Shown piece by piece: positions 15,381 to 22,684 of a stretch of DNA of 64,000 bases. Within the stretch, counting starts at the first letter, position 1, and each line of letters starts with the position of its first letter. The stretch is taken from NCBI GenBank assembly GCA_017630395.1, contig JAGBVI010000001.1:1-64000 (forward strand), read 5' to 3'. The notes under the pieces were generated by a model, which saw nothing but the letters and a program-made list of their open reading frames with translations, was not told where the DNA came from and made no database searches. This DNA is from Paludibacteraceae bacterium. GTDB lineage: Bacteria; Bacteroidota; Bacteroidia; Bacteroidales; Paludibacteraceae. The position numbers were made by a program, and so were the translations under genes.

Positions 15381-15959
15381 TTAGTTCTCTTTCCTATATT
15401 TGTATTTTATTTCAAAGGGCAATTTCACAGGCGGTGGAAAAATACTAGGTTCAAAACACAACATACCCACAGTGTCAATCCATCTCCTGACACATTTAGG
15501 ATTGGGCTTAGGAACGGCTCGTTTCATTACTTCATCAACCCATATATCCATCGTTTTATAAGAAAGTTTAAGATTAGGATTTTCTTTCTTTACTATGTTA
15601 AATGCCTCCTCAATTGAGACTTGAGGCAAATCAAGATGAACATAACCTAACGCATACCTTGCTTCGTTTTCAGTAATATCGTGTCTAATCATAAATTCCT
15701 CCACCTCTTTACGCTGATTAGGGCTGAGTGGATAACCTGTCACATCTCTATAATTCAATTCCTCTTTCATGCAGTTATTATTCTTTATTCTTACTTCATT
15801 GAGAATTTCATTTTTCAATTCTGAGTTGGATAAAACCATATTCCTCATAATAGATAAAACCCACCTACGAAGCCCTGTTTTGGTCTCTCCGTTATTCACC
15901 CTTACATCTTCTTTTGCTATTTCTTTTTCCAACCAAGAAATACATTCTTCTTCATTCAT
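15381..15959 (-). CDS. Unknown 192-residue protein, partial paralogue of 12213
   Basis: Residues 1-68 are unique and charged; from residue 70 (YRDVTGYPLSPNQRKEVEE) it matches the protein at 12213-12629 for about 90 residues including VPKPNPK. The last 35 residues lack the zinc ribbon of the paralogue and are Pro-rich. This looks like domain shuffling between early genes. Ends at TAA. Confidence 0.75.
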   Translation of the reverse strand: MNEEECISWLEKEIAKEDVRVNNGETKTGLRRWVLSIMRNMVLSNSELKNEILNEVRIKNNNCMKEELNYRDVTGYPLSPNQRKEVEEFMIRHDITENEARYALGYVHLDLPQVSIEEAFNIVKKENPNLKLSYKTMDIWVDEVMKRAVPKPNPKCVRRWIDTVGMLCFEPSIFPPPVKLPFEIKYKYRKEN

Positions 15960-15968
15960 ACTCTTATT

Positions 15969-16217
15969 TCACATTAGTTGTGCTACAAATTCTGTTACAT
16001 CATCTACTTCTTCAATGGTCACATTTTTATAACCTAGACCAATCAAGTAATTTTTATAAAATTCAACTATTCTCAGTTCTTCTTCGGAAGGATTTTTGGA
16101 AATAGGAACAATACATGGGGTGTCCTCGTCAGTCGTGTATTCTTGTATAGTCTTTCTACACACCTCTTCAACTTCACCGTGTAGTAGTCCGATTTTGTAT
16201 AAAACCATGTCGCTCAT
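15969..16217 (-). CDS. Unknown 82-residue acidic protein
   Basis: Begins MSDMVLYKIGLLHGEVEEVC. Acidic, with LGYKNVTIEEVDDVTEFVAQLM at the end; its TGA overlaps the next promoter (CTAATGTGA). Unknown. Confidence 0.68.
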   Translation of the reverse strand: MSDMVLYKIGLLHGEVEEVCRKTIQEYTTDEDTPCIVPISKNPSEEELRIVEFYKNYLIGLGYKNVTIEEVDDVTEFVAQLM

Positions 16218-16244
16218 AATGTTATTAAAGTTAATTTTGCTTTT

Positions 16245-16430
16245 TTATAAAAAATAAACAACCGTATGATAAATTAGTGAACAAGCGGAAAAGAAAAAAA
16301 TAATAACCCAAATTGAACACCAACAATTTACCAAATCCAAATCCTCATCGCAAGCATCACAATCCTTATCACAAGTATAACCAAAAGCTAAAATACTTAT
16401 CAAAGATAACACTGCAAAAACTAAAATCAT
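16245..16430 (-). CDS. Small membrane protein with Cys-rich loop
   Basis: 61 residues from ATG 16430 (6 nt after TATAAT). Two membrane segments (LVFAVLSLISILAFGY and IWVIIFFFSACSLIYHTVVYF) flank a short loop rich in Cys and Asp (CDKDCDACDEDLD.VNCWC). A small two-pass envelope protein is likely; role unknown. Confidence 0.7.
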   Translation of the reverse strand: MILVFAVLSLISILAFGYTCDKDCDACDEDLDLVNCWCSIWVIIFFFSACSLIYHTVVYFL

Positions 16431-16473
16431 ACGCTTATTATACAATTATTCTGTTACTTCGTCAATCACTTTT

Positions 16474-16656
16474 TTAGAAAGAAATAAACATGTGGTTATG
16501 TTTGTCCAACTGAATAGGAATAATAATTCTATCACTCTTTTCTTCGTTAGATTTGTCACTATAACATTCGCCACTGATAATAGCAACACAAAAAGAAGTC
16601 ATCATCAGAATCATAAAAATTGCCATAAAAATTTCCGTCACCTTTTCTTCATCCAT
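16474..16656 (-). CDS. Small single-pass membrane protein
   Basis: 60 residues: MDEEKVTEIF, membrane helix (MAIFMILMMTSFCVAIISG), then a charged tail. SD AAGGAAG before the ATG. It overlaps by 19 nt the read-through form of the preceding gene. Unknown. Confidence 0.66.
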   Translation of the reverse strand: MDEEKVTEIFMAIFMILMMTSFCVAIISGECYSDKSNEEKSDRIIIPIQLDKHNHMFISF

Positions 16657-16790
16657 ACTTCCTTTGTCTATGGTTTACTTTTCAAATTTATACTTCGTTT
16701 CAGCGAATCAAACTTAACAGGAGATTTATCCAAATAGTTTATGTAACCTCTGATAAAAGGGTCAGGTTCAAATTTCCATTCTTTATTCAT
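16638..16790 (-). CDS. Small protein with ambiguous terminal TAG
   Basis: MNKEWKFEPDPFIRGYINYL... ends after 40 residues at TAG (16668-16670). Read as sense, it runs 9 further residues (TKEVWMKKR) to TGA at 16638, overlapping the start of the next gene. The Shine-Dalgarno of the next gene lies just after the TAG, so a true stop at TAG is as plausible as read-through. The start overlaps the end of 16783-17268 (ATGAATAA). Confidence 0.5.
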
Positions 16791-17268
16791 AATTTCTCAC
16801 TTCGTCTAACGTAACACCCTCATTATTCTTTGAATAGAGATGAACACAACTACCATTTTCAATTTTTACAAAATCTTCCAAAAAATCAATAGGAGTGCTG
16901 AGAGAATCTCCAATCTCACTATCGAAGTTTAATCTGAAAAACACATAAATCTCATCATCTTTATCAACTACATTAATGTGGGATTTGTCACAGTCATAAG
17001 CTGCAATCATTAGAGAATCAAAACAATTGAAAAGTTTAAGTCGTACTTTTCCATTCTCATCTCTCAAAATGTTACACTCAACAATAGGGTTAAAATAATC
17101 TTTAATGAAATTGGTCAATTTTTCTTTTGAATAACAGTCAGACAAATCATCTGTGAAAGATGAAATTCTAATAATCCCCTCAATAACAGATAGTTCATTA
17201 GAATAAAATGAAGGAATTAACTTTGAGTGGTTCACGTATCCTACCGTCATATTATTTTCTTTATTCAT
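16783..17268 (-). CDS. Unknown 161-residue protein, paralogue of 11248-11733
   Basis: Collinear with the product of 11248-11733 over the entire length, sharing SKEKLTNFI, FNPI.ECNILRDENGK and PIDFLE.FVKIE. It starts by an ATGA overlap with a decayed gene fragment (17265-17381). Ends at TAA. Function unknown. Confidence 0.8.
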   Translation of the reverse strand: MNKENNMTVGYVNHSKLIPSFYSNELSVIEGIIRISSFTDDLSDCYSKEKLTNFIKDYFNPIVECNILRDENGKVRLKLFNCFDSLMIAAYDCDKSHINVVDKDDEIYVFFRLNFDSEIGDSLSTPIDFLEDFVKIENGSCVHLYSKNNEGVTLDEVRNYE

Positions 17269-17381
17269 GGTTTCTTTACGTCTTTATATTTCTTTACAGA
17301 AAATGAGTCATTTTCTTCATCAATTATGACTGTGGTAATGCCTTTTTCCGTATCCTTAAACGCTTTGCGGATTTTATACAA
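17265..17381 (-). pseudogene. Truncated copy of the 19665-19886 gene
   Basis: An open frame without ATG directly after a TTGACA-17-TATAAA promoter. It encodes IRKAFKDTEKGITTVIIDEE...FSVKKYKDVKKP, matching the C-terminal half of the intact 73-residue membrane protein at 19665-19886 (IDQAIKDMEKGITTVITDEK...FTVKKYKDEEKS). The N-terminal membrane helix is missing and the promoter abuts the coding remnant, as if a deletion joined the two. A TTG or AUU start remains possible. Confidence 0.6.
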
Positions 17382-17389
17382 TTATTCTG

Positions 17390-17680
17390 TTACTTTGTCA
17401 AGGGTCTAAGATACTTTTTCCATTCTTCAATGTGCTTCTTATTGATTTCCTCTTTCTCCTCCCATGTGGAATTTGGAGGATAAGGGTAATACTCTGCCTT
17501 TATACCTTCCTCCCAATTCAAACATGTATTATCAGGGAGGTGGCATATAAATTTTTTCAAACAAGGCTCAGAATTACCGACCTGCCAATGTTTGCAAGTT
17601 TCACACACTTGACAGTTCTTTATCATTTCTGTTTCAAGTTTCCATTCATCTTGAAACTTCTTATCATCCTTTTCACACAT
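17390..17680 (-). CDS. Unknown Cys-rich (zinc-ribbon-like) protein
   Basis: 96 residues starting MCEKDDKKFQDEWKLETEMI at ATG 17680 (6 nt after TATAAT). CQVCETCKHWQVGN..PC and CHLPDNTCLNW make a probable four- or six-Cys metal site around residues 23-53. The tail is a Pro/Trp-rich segment. It is the intact paralogue of the TAG-containing gene at 10406-10630. The end RPLTK* is encoded by the -35 region of the next promoter. Confidence 0.76.
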   Translation of the reverse strand: MCEKDDKKFQDEWKLETEMIKNCQVCETCKHWQVGNSEPCLKKFICHLPDNTCLNWEEGIKAEYYPYPPNSTWEEKEEINKKHIEEWKKYLRPLTK

Positions 17681-17687
17681 ACGCTTA

Positions 17688-18086
17688 TTATACTACTTTA
17701 TTGAAAATTATGCCTTTGTTCTCTTCAACATAATCGTAAAGTTTTTTGGCAAAGTCTTTGTGTAAAAGAAAATCACCCTTTTCATTGTGAATGGTTGTAC
17801 AATATTTCTCGTCTTTTTTGCGATAATGTATTATAAGACAATCTTTACAAAGTTCAATACTAACATCATAATAAGGACTTTCTTCATCAAAAAGACATGT
17901 AATGGTGAAGCATGTTCCATACTCTTCGTCATTATACATCATCGGCTCAATGATAACATTACTACCTTTCTTTACCAACACTTCACTTTCAATAATTTTG
18001 TCAATTATTTTATCAACCACTTCTTGATTTATGCTTGATAACACATAAACAATATCTCTTTTTAATAGTTCTTCAATATCTAACAT
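17688..18086 (-). CDS. Unknown 132-residue protein, paralogue family of 7372
   Basis: Begins MLDIEELLKRDIVYVLSSIN; from residue 20 it aligns with 13757-14194 and 7372-7791 (VVDKIIDKIIESEVLV.KG, then YDYVEENKGIIF). It lacks the charged C-terminal motif of the others. Ends at TAA. Unknown. Confidence 0.75.
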   Translation of the reverse strand: MLDIEELLKRDIVYVLSSINQEVVDKIIDKIIESEVLVKKGSNVIIEPMMYNDEEYGTCFTITCLFDEESPYYDVSIELCKDCLIIHYRKKDEKYCTTIHNEKGDFLLHKDFAKKLYDYVEENKGIIFNKVV

Positions 18087-18104
18087 AATAAAAATTTTTA
18101 TACA

Positions 18105-18365
18105 TTAGTTCTGATTGTAGTATTTTATAAAAGTCTCGTAACTCTGTGCAATTTCACCTGCTTCTATTATACTTTGCGTACTTACGCTGTCAATTTCTTC
18201 ACCATCAACGTAACAAGTGACGATGTAATAGGTCTCTTCCTGTTCACCAATTCCCAAAAAATCAGGTTCAATCGTGAAGCGTCTAACATCTTTGGTAATT
18301 TTTACATGAGTCCGTTTCGTCAACTCATTAGTCACCAATTTATACTCTTCTGCGTAAGTAGTCAT
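18105..18365 (-). CDS. Unknown 86-residue protein
   Basis: Start at ATG 18365 (MTTYAEEYKLVTNELTKRTH), 6 nt after TATAAT. Beta-rich centre (EETYYIVTCYVDGEEIDS) and a helical end. The TAA stop lies within an AGAACTAATG promoter segment. Unknown. Confidence 0.7.
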   Translation of the reverse strand: MTTYAEEYKLVTNELTKRTHVKITKDVRRFTIEPDFLGIGEQEETYYIVTCYVDGEEIDSVSTQSIIEAGEIAQSYETFIKYYNQN

Positions 18366-18372
18366 AAGTCTA

Positions 18373-18612
18373 TTATACAATTTTGGTATTTTTCATCAAA
18401 ACAGGAAGGGAAACTTCTGGGTCTTGCGCTGCGTCAAACCAGCTCGGATAAACTTCCTTAACCATAGGAAGAAAATGTGTTTTATCGAGATTATCGTCAG
18501 CATTCTTTACTGGATAACCACTCCATGTTCCAGTAGTGGGCATCGGTTTGGGTTTAGAATGACCTGGAAGCCACCCCTTAGTTACAAATTCTGGAATGAA
18601 AACTTTCTTCAT
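18373..18612 (-). CDS. Unknown 79-residue Pro-rich protein
   Basis: Start at ATG 18612 (MKKVFIPEFVTKGWLPGHSK), 6 nt after CATAAT. Pro/Gly/Trp-rich, little predicted helix. The stop TAA falls in the -10 box of the next promoter. Unknown. Confidence 0.66.
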   Translation of the reverse strand: MKKVFIPEFVTKGWLPGHSKPKPMPTTGTWSGYPVKNADDNLDKTHFLPMVKEVYPSWFDAAQDPEVSLPVLMKNTKIV

Positions 18613-18628
18613 ACGCTTATTATGTTTG

Positions 18629-18934
18629 TTAAGATTTTTGTTCAATTTGTTCCCAATTCCAAGGTAAATCATCACTCCATACAACCTTCTCTCCAAATGG
18701 TCTATCTCTCAATAACTTATTGGCTTTCCAAACTTGGACTTGACCTGGATGTTTAGGAATACCCCTAAATCGTGACAATACACCACCATCACTATTATCA
18801 TAAATCACATCAACATTGGCATACACTTCACCATTGCTATCAGCGAACTGTAATGTAAAGGTAAAGGGTTCTTCTCTTGGCTCTACCTTTGTTACGATGT
18901 CTCCTTCTTTTACTACCCAATTTTTATTTTCCAT
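18629..18934 (-). CDS. Unknown 101-residue protein sharing a domain with 6179-7303
   Basis: Begins MENKNWVVKEGDIVTKVEPR. The block FTLQFADSNGEVYANVDVIY...GGVLSRFRG...W....LLRDRPFGEK corresponds to residues of about 115-175 of the 6179-7303 protein. It is therefore a freestanding copy of that domain. TATAAT-TGACCT-ATG start. Function unknown. Confidence 0.75.
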   Translation of the reverse strand: MENKNWVVKEGDIVTKVEPREEPFTFTLQFADSNGEVYANVDVIYDNSDGGVLSRFRGIPKHPGQVQVWKANKLLRDRPFGEKVVWSDDLPWNWEQIEQKS

Positions 18935-18941
18935 AGGTCAA

Positions 18942-19268
18942 TTATACATTAGTTCTTTTTGTCTCCAACACCATTACACCTTCCACTTCTTCTTGTCTAC
19001 TCACAACTATTCCTTCATAATGAATAGTCTCACCAATCGGTTGCAAATCCAAATCCAAAGGTTGAATATCAAACTCCACTCTCTCAGAAGTTGGCTCTTC
19101 TCCCTTCTTGAAAAAGGAATAGGAACTCCATCCTCTAGGATTTTTGCAACCTACTGCATTGAACTTCATATGTCCATTAGTTCCGATTATTTTACAAAAA
19201 TGCTGAACCAACGGATGATGAGAGTAGATGTTTCCGTTTTCTATGTAATAGGTGACGATGTGATTCAT
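18942..19268 (-). CDS. Unknown 108-residue protein
   Basis: Start at ATG 19268 (MNHIVTYYIENGNIYSHHPL) with CAAGAAAC upstream; the frame opens earlier, but without a convincing start. Beta-rich, FDIQPLDLDLQPIGE in the second half. The stop TAA is part of TATAAT of the next promoter. Unknown. Confidence 0.68.
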   Translation of the reverse strand: MNHIVTYYIENGNIYSHHPLVQHFCKIIGTNGHMKFNAVGCKNPRGWSSYSFFKKGEEPTSERVEFDIQPLDLDLQPIGETIHYEGIVVSRQEEVEGVMVLETKRTNV

Positions 19269-19288
19269 GGTTTCTTGAAAATTACAAA

Positions 19289-19624
19289 TTAATCCTGAAT
19301 TGGGAATAGTGCATTGGCAAAACACACTTCTTCTCCTTTTTCATTTGTTCTAAAACCAATGAAAGTAAAAATATCACAAATTCTATTATTATAAATGAAC
19401 TTATTATTTTTTACACGTGTCATAGGGGGATAGTCACATTCTTCAACAGTACCATCTTCATTTTCCAACTTTACTTTGCCTCCTTTTTGGACAACAGGTT
19501 CTAACTTTTCAAGTTCACTCTTAGGGAATTCAATCGTCCATTCCATACAACACTTTCCACGACCATTTTCACAATAACCGTGAAACTTAGTTCTCTCAAT
19601 ATTATTAATTACTACTTCTTTCAT
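19289..19624 (-). CDS. Unknown 111-residue protein
   Basis: Begins MKEVVINNIERTKFHGYCEN; C-x(7)-CC near residues 18-27 and one further Cys pair in the second half may bind metal. TATAAT-TGACTT-ATG start. Ends at TAA. Unknown. Confidence 0.7.
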   Translation of the reverse strand: MKEVVINNIERTKFHGYCENGRGKCCMEWTIEFPKSELEKLEPVVQKGGKVKLENEDGTVEECDYPPMTRVKNNKFIYNNRICDIFTFIGFRTNEKGEEVCFANALFPIQD

Positions 19625-19664
19625 AAGTCAATTATAAGTTAGTTCTGTTACTTATCCCACATTT

Positions 19665-19886
19665 TTACGATTTTTCTTCATCTTTATATTTCTTGACAGT
19701 AAATGTGCCAGTAATTGAGACACCTTTTTCATCAGTTATGACTGTGGTAATACCTTTTTCCATGTCTTTTATTGCTTGGTCTATGGCTCTTGCGTAACTA
19801 TTTCCAAAAATATAATACCAAAAACCGATAATAAGTGCTACAATTGCTAAAACAACTGCTATACTAAGAGCTATTATAGTGTCCAT
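19665..19886 (-). CDS. Small membrane protein
   Basis: 73 residues: an N-terminal membrane helix (IIALSIAVVLAIVALIIGFW) and a soluble tail with EKGITTVITDEKG and FTVKKYKDE. A truncated copy of the tail lies at 17265-17381. AATAAT sits 6 nt before the ATG. Role unknown. Confidence 0.72.
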   Translation of the reverse strand: MDTIIALSIAVVLAIVALIIGFWYYIFGNSYARAIDQAIKDMEKGITTVITDEKGVSITGTFTVKKYKDEEKS

Positions 19887-19913
19887 ACGCTTATTATTTC
19901 ACTTTATAGAGTA

Positions 19914-20165
19914 TTATATAGGGTTCTTGTCAAGGAAAGTTTTGATACAATAATTTTCGTAACACTTTCTACCAAACTTAATCCAAATTCTCTTTCTTTC
20001 TTTACGACAAATTGTTGCATCAAGTTTATCCCTAAATTCTCTAACTTCTCGCTCATCCAAGTAGAGCATTCCTACTAGCATCTTGACAGAAACAGCAAGA
20101 ATTTTATAACCAAAAACTACGCTCATAATTAGAGCGACCAAAAGTATGTATGATGTGATTTCCAT
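19914..20165 (-). CDS. Small membrane protein with basic tail
   Basis: 83 residues from ATG 20165, 6 nt after TATAAT. Hydrophobic N-terminus (YILLVALIMSVVFGYKILAV) then a strongly basic helix (CRKERKRIWIKFGRKC). Probably a single-pass inner-membrane protein with a cytoplasmic basic face. Confidence 0.7.
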   Translation of the reverse strand: MEITSYILLVALIMSVVFGYKILAVSVKMLVGMLYLDEREVREFRDKLDATICRKERKRIWIKFGRKCYENYCIKTFLDKNPI

Positions 20166-20188
20166 ATGATTATTATACAATTATTCAG

Positions 20189-20485
20189 TTACTTTGTCAA
20201 AAACTTTTCATCCATTTCTTTGATAGTTTGCTCAATCACTTTACGCTCAAAATCTACGCAATCAATTATCTCACTAAATGAGGCTTTGCCAATTTCAAGG
20301 TCATTGAACTTACTATCTTTATGATGAAAGGAAAAGCGTTCCTTTACAAACTCTACAACCTCTTCCCATCTGCTCAATTCTAAACCTTTACTTTGGCAAT
20401 AACCCTTGGAAAAATTAACAATCGCTGCTTCTGTTTCTGTATCAAACTTCATAAACCATTCACGCTTCGTATTACTCACCATCAC
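20189..20485 (-). CDS. Unknown 97-residue helical protein
   Basis: Start at or next to ATG 20482 (MVSNTKREWFMKFDTETEAA). Helical and charged; ends MDEKFLTK*, the last codons and TAA being the -35 region (TTGACAAAGTAA) of the next promoter. Unknown. Confidence 0.68.
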   Translation of the reverse strand: MMVSNTKREWFMKFDTETEAAIVNFSKGYCQSKGLELSRWEEVVEFVKERFSFHHKDSKFNDLEIGKASFSEIIDCVDFERKVIEQTIKEMDEKFLTK

Positions 20486-20488
20486 TTA

Positions 20489-20788
20489 TCAAGCACAATA
20501 ATGATATGACATTGGTTTTTCTTTCCATTTTTCTGAAAGGTACTTTTTACTCAAACGAACATAAAGTTCAAACATTTCATCCCTTTTTCCTACAAAAGAG
20601 ATTTCATAACCATTCATTACAAACCACTTTGAAAGGCTTTCCACTGTACCCTCTACAGATTCAAGTGATACCCTATGGTCAATCCATCCAAAATCCTTTC
20701 TCACTCCATCTTGTAACTCACGCAATGTCAAAGGTTTATCGTTTTTCTCAAAGTACAAAAATAAATAATATTCAGGCATAATCATCAT
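20489..20788 (-). CDS. Unknown 99-residue protein with YLSEKW motif
   Basis: Begins MMIMPEYYLFLYFEKNDKPL. The C-terminal SKKYLSEKWKEKP matches the end of the 5249 and 9743 proteins (YLSEKWN.E), suggesting a common C-terminal peptide. A GGAG lies about 20 nt upstream inside the preceding gene. Ends at TGA. Confidence 0.68.
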   Translation of the reverse strand: MMIMPEYYLFLYFEKNDKPLTLRELQDGVRKDFGWIDHRVSLESVEGTVESLSKWFVMNGYEISFVGKRDEMFELYVRLSKKYLSEKWKEKPMSYHYCA

Positions 20789-20794
20789 TTTTTT

Positions 20795-21313
20795 TTAGAT
20801 TTTCAAGAACTCCTCCAATGTTCCGTTTTCGTATTTTTCAAGCAATTCTTTACAAAATTCCATCATTCTTTCATCTCGTTTCAACCCAAACTCCTCGTTT
20901 AGTTTCTGCATCGCCACTTCATACGAATATTGTCTAAGTTCTCCACTAGCACAGTATTTGTATAGTTTCCACTTAGCATCTATCATTTTGAGTTTTGATT
21001 GTAATTCTTCTGTATCTTTTGGGTCATAATGAACTTTTGTACCCCACTTTTTCATCACTTGTAAGTCTCTAAAAAATTCTTCATCCTTACAATCATCAAT
21101 GGAACAATTTACAAAATACACATCATCTGCGTAGTATCCTATTGTTGTACTTCTTTCCATCAACCCAAGCTTATAATGTGTGTCTGACCAACAGTCAAAA
21201 TATTGGGAATAGTCATCTCTTCTTGCTATTGGCAAAAGATAATCATTACCCCATTCACGAAGTTCTTTATAATCTTTGAATAAAACTAAAATAGCCTTAT
21301 TAATCTCGCCCAT
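20795..21313 (-). CDS. Unknown 172-residue protein, paralogue of 10862-11236
   Basis: Start at ATG 21313 (MGEINKAILVLFKDYKELRE) following TATAAA. It shares FKDY.EL..WGNDY/W and FVNCSIDDCKDEEFF with the TAG-containing gene at 10862-11236, then continues with its own helical C-terminal 80 residues. It is the standard-code counterpart that validates the recoded frame. Ends at TAA. Confidence 0.76.
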   Translation of the reverse strand: MGEINKAILVLFKDYKELREWGNDYLLPIARRDDYSQYFDCWSDTHYKLGLMERSTTIGYYADDVYFVNCSIDDCKDEEFFRDLQVMKKWGTKVHYDPKDTEELQSKLKMIDAKWKLYKYCASGELRQYSYEVAMQKLNEEFGLKRDERMMEFCKELLEKYENGTLEEFLKI

Positions 21314-21317
21314 ACAC

Positions 21318-21464
21318 TTACTTTTTATATTCTTTTGGTTTAGGAGGGTTTGCGTCTCGCACTTTATAATTACTTCTGTCATCAAGTGTCATCATCATAC
21401 CAACAAACATACCTGTAAAGAATACGATAACATTTATTAAGATAAAAATTTCTATATTATTCAT
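21318..21464 (-). CDS. Small membrane protein
   Basis: 48 residues: MNNIEIFILINVIVFFTGMF, a hydrophobic helix continuing GMMMT, then a charged tail ending PPKPKEYKK at TAA. It lies between gp47 and the gene at 20795, on the same strand, without room for another gene. A predicted single-pass peptide of unknown role. Confidence 0.55.
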   Translation of the reverse strand: MNNIEIFILINVIVFFTGMFVGMMMTLDDRSNYKVRDANPPKPKEYKK

Positions 21465-21467
21465 TTT

Positions 21468-22508
21468 TCACTTATTCATAACAATATCCATCTTTGTGAG
21501 CAAATAATCACAAATCCATTTCTTATCATCCTCTGGAATTTCAATCTTTTCAATATATTTCGTTAAAGAACCAGACAATGAGAAATCACCTGTCGGAAAG
21601 TCATCACCATCAATGTTTTGTGAGAAGGACTGTCCATTCTCCCATTCAAAATTGGCACTTCTTGGCTCACAGAGATTCACCAAGGTCATCAATTCATTCA
21701 AATCTGATAATGTAATGTTCTTATCAATAATCAACTTGAAGTAACTGTTGGCAATCTGCTGCTTCAACTTGTCAAATGCTCTCGTAGCAATAAGGTCTGA
21801 CAACTTGTAACGGACAAATGTAGGACTTATCGTATTCTCTACAAACTCGTACTACAATGTCTCTGTGTCAAATATGTCAAATCCCTTAGGTGTTCCCTCA
21901 TCTGAATAATCCATCTGGAAAGGATTGCCTACATATCGAACACTTCCTTCTTCGTAATCCTTTATCTGTCTGAGATGGAAGTGACCACTATATATTACCT
22001 TGTACTTAGGCAACAATTCAGAACATTTGAGGTCAGAGTTACATGCTCCTAACTTTTTATTGAACTTGAATACATTGATTTCAGCATGAGTGAATAGAAC
22101 ATCTGCACTGTCTTGGAGAGGGTCATATCCCCAACCACACATAAGAGTATCAAGATTACCAAACTTCACATGAGTAGGCTTAGTGTAAACCCTAATGTTT
22201 GGATAACCATTGAAAATATTGACCGCACTAACATCGTAAATCTTATCGTAATAAAGGTCATGATTACCCAAAATCATATGTAGATTGAAGTTCTTGAATT
22301 TATCAAGGAACTTACTTGTTGCATTGAGTGTATCAACAGAAATGGTAGAACGATTATGGAAGAAGTCACCGAGGAACACGATGGTGTTTATACCACCGTT
22401 CTCCAATCGTTCAATCATACTATCTGCCCACTTAAACGCAACATCATGCCATTTATGGTCGTCTGACTTAATACCAAGATGTAAATCTGTGAATATAGCA
22501 ATTTTCAT
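21468..22508 (-). CDS. gp47: Recombination nuclease subunit (gp47/SbcD/Mre11-like) with one in-frame TAG
   Basis: 346 residues when TAG at 21852-21854 (codon 219) is sense; T4 gp47 is of similar size. The N-terminal part has the metallophosphoesterase motifs FTDLHLG (residue 6 on), GDFFHNR, GNHD and SGHFH. The text runs GFDIFDTETL-TAG-YEFVENTISPTFVRYKL: the GF.IFDTE..L.F.EN word of the family spans the TAG. The C-terminal 127 residues are the domain that contacts gp46. Without read-through the enzyme would be truncated at 218 residues. Its promoter is at 22515-22542. Confidence 0.92.
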
Positions 22509-22514
22509 ACATCA

Positions 22515-22542
22515 ATTATACGGATGTTCTAAGAATTGTCAA
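22515..22542 (-). promoter_or_regulatory. gp47 leaderless-type promoter
   Basis: TTGACA, 16 nt, TATAAT, TGATGT, ATG (22508). The -10 box is 6 nt from the start codon. Confidence 0.82.
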
Positions 22543-22600
22543 ATTATTTCTTCAAAAAAAAATGCAGGTCTGTCAACTGCTAGTCGCAAGCGACTAGGAA

Positions 22601-22672
22601 TTAAATCCTGTCATTTTTTGGCTTGTTGTCTGAAAAAAGGAAGAAAAAATCTGTAAATACTGCCAATTTCAT
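22601..22672 (-). pseudogene. Possible remnant of a duplicated gp47 start
   Basis: A 23-codon frame MKLAVFTDFFFLFSDNK... whose first eight codons and upstream bases closely match the start of gp47 (MKIAIFTDL, also after an AGAACAT-type segment). It then diverges and stops at TAA. The gap 22509-22684 also has a perfect CTAGTCGC/GCGACTAG hairpin at 22590-22607. Most likely debris of a duplication; a tiny expressed peptide is not excluded. Confidence 0.4.
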
Positions 22673-22684
22673 ACAAATGTTCTA

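Noticed and set aside
3999-20180. MYNKRM-, MYNNHM- and MCNKSM-type N-termini on many small proteins
   Set aside because: These residues are a translation of the -10 box (ATGTATAAT...). The downstream ATG is the likely start, because the mRNA would begin there.
22590-22607. CTAGTCGC/GCGACTAG hairpin as terminator of the methylase transcript
   Set aside because: It is not followed by a U-run on the minus strand and has only a two-base loop; left as an unexplained palindrome.
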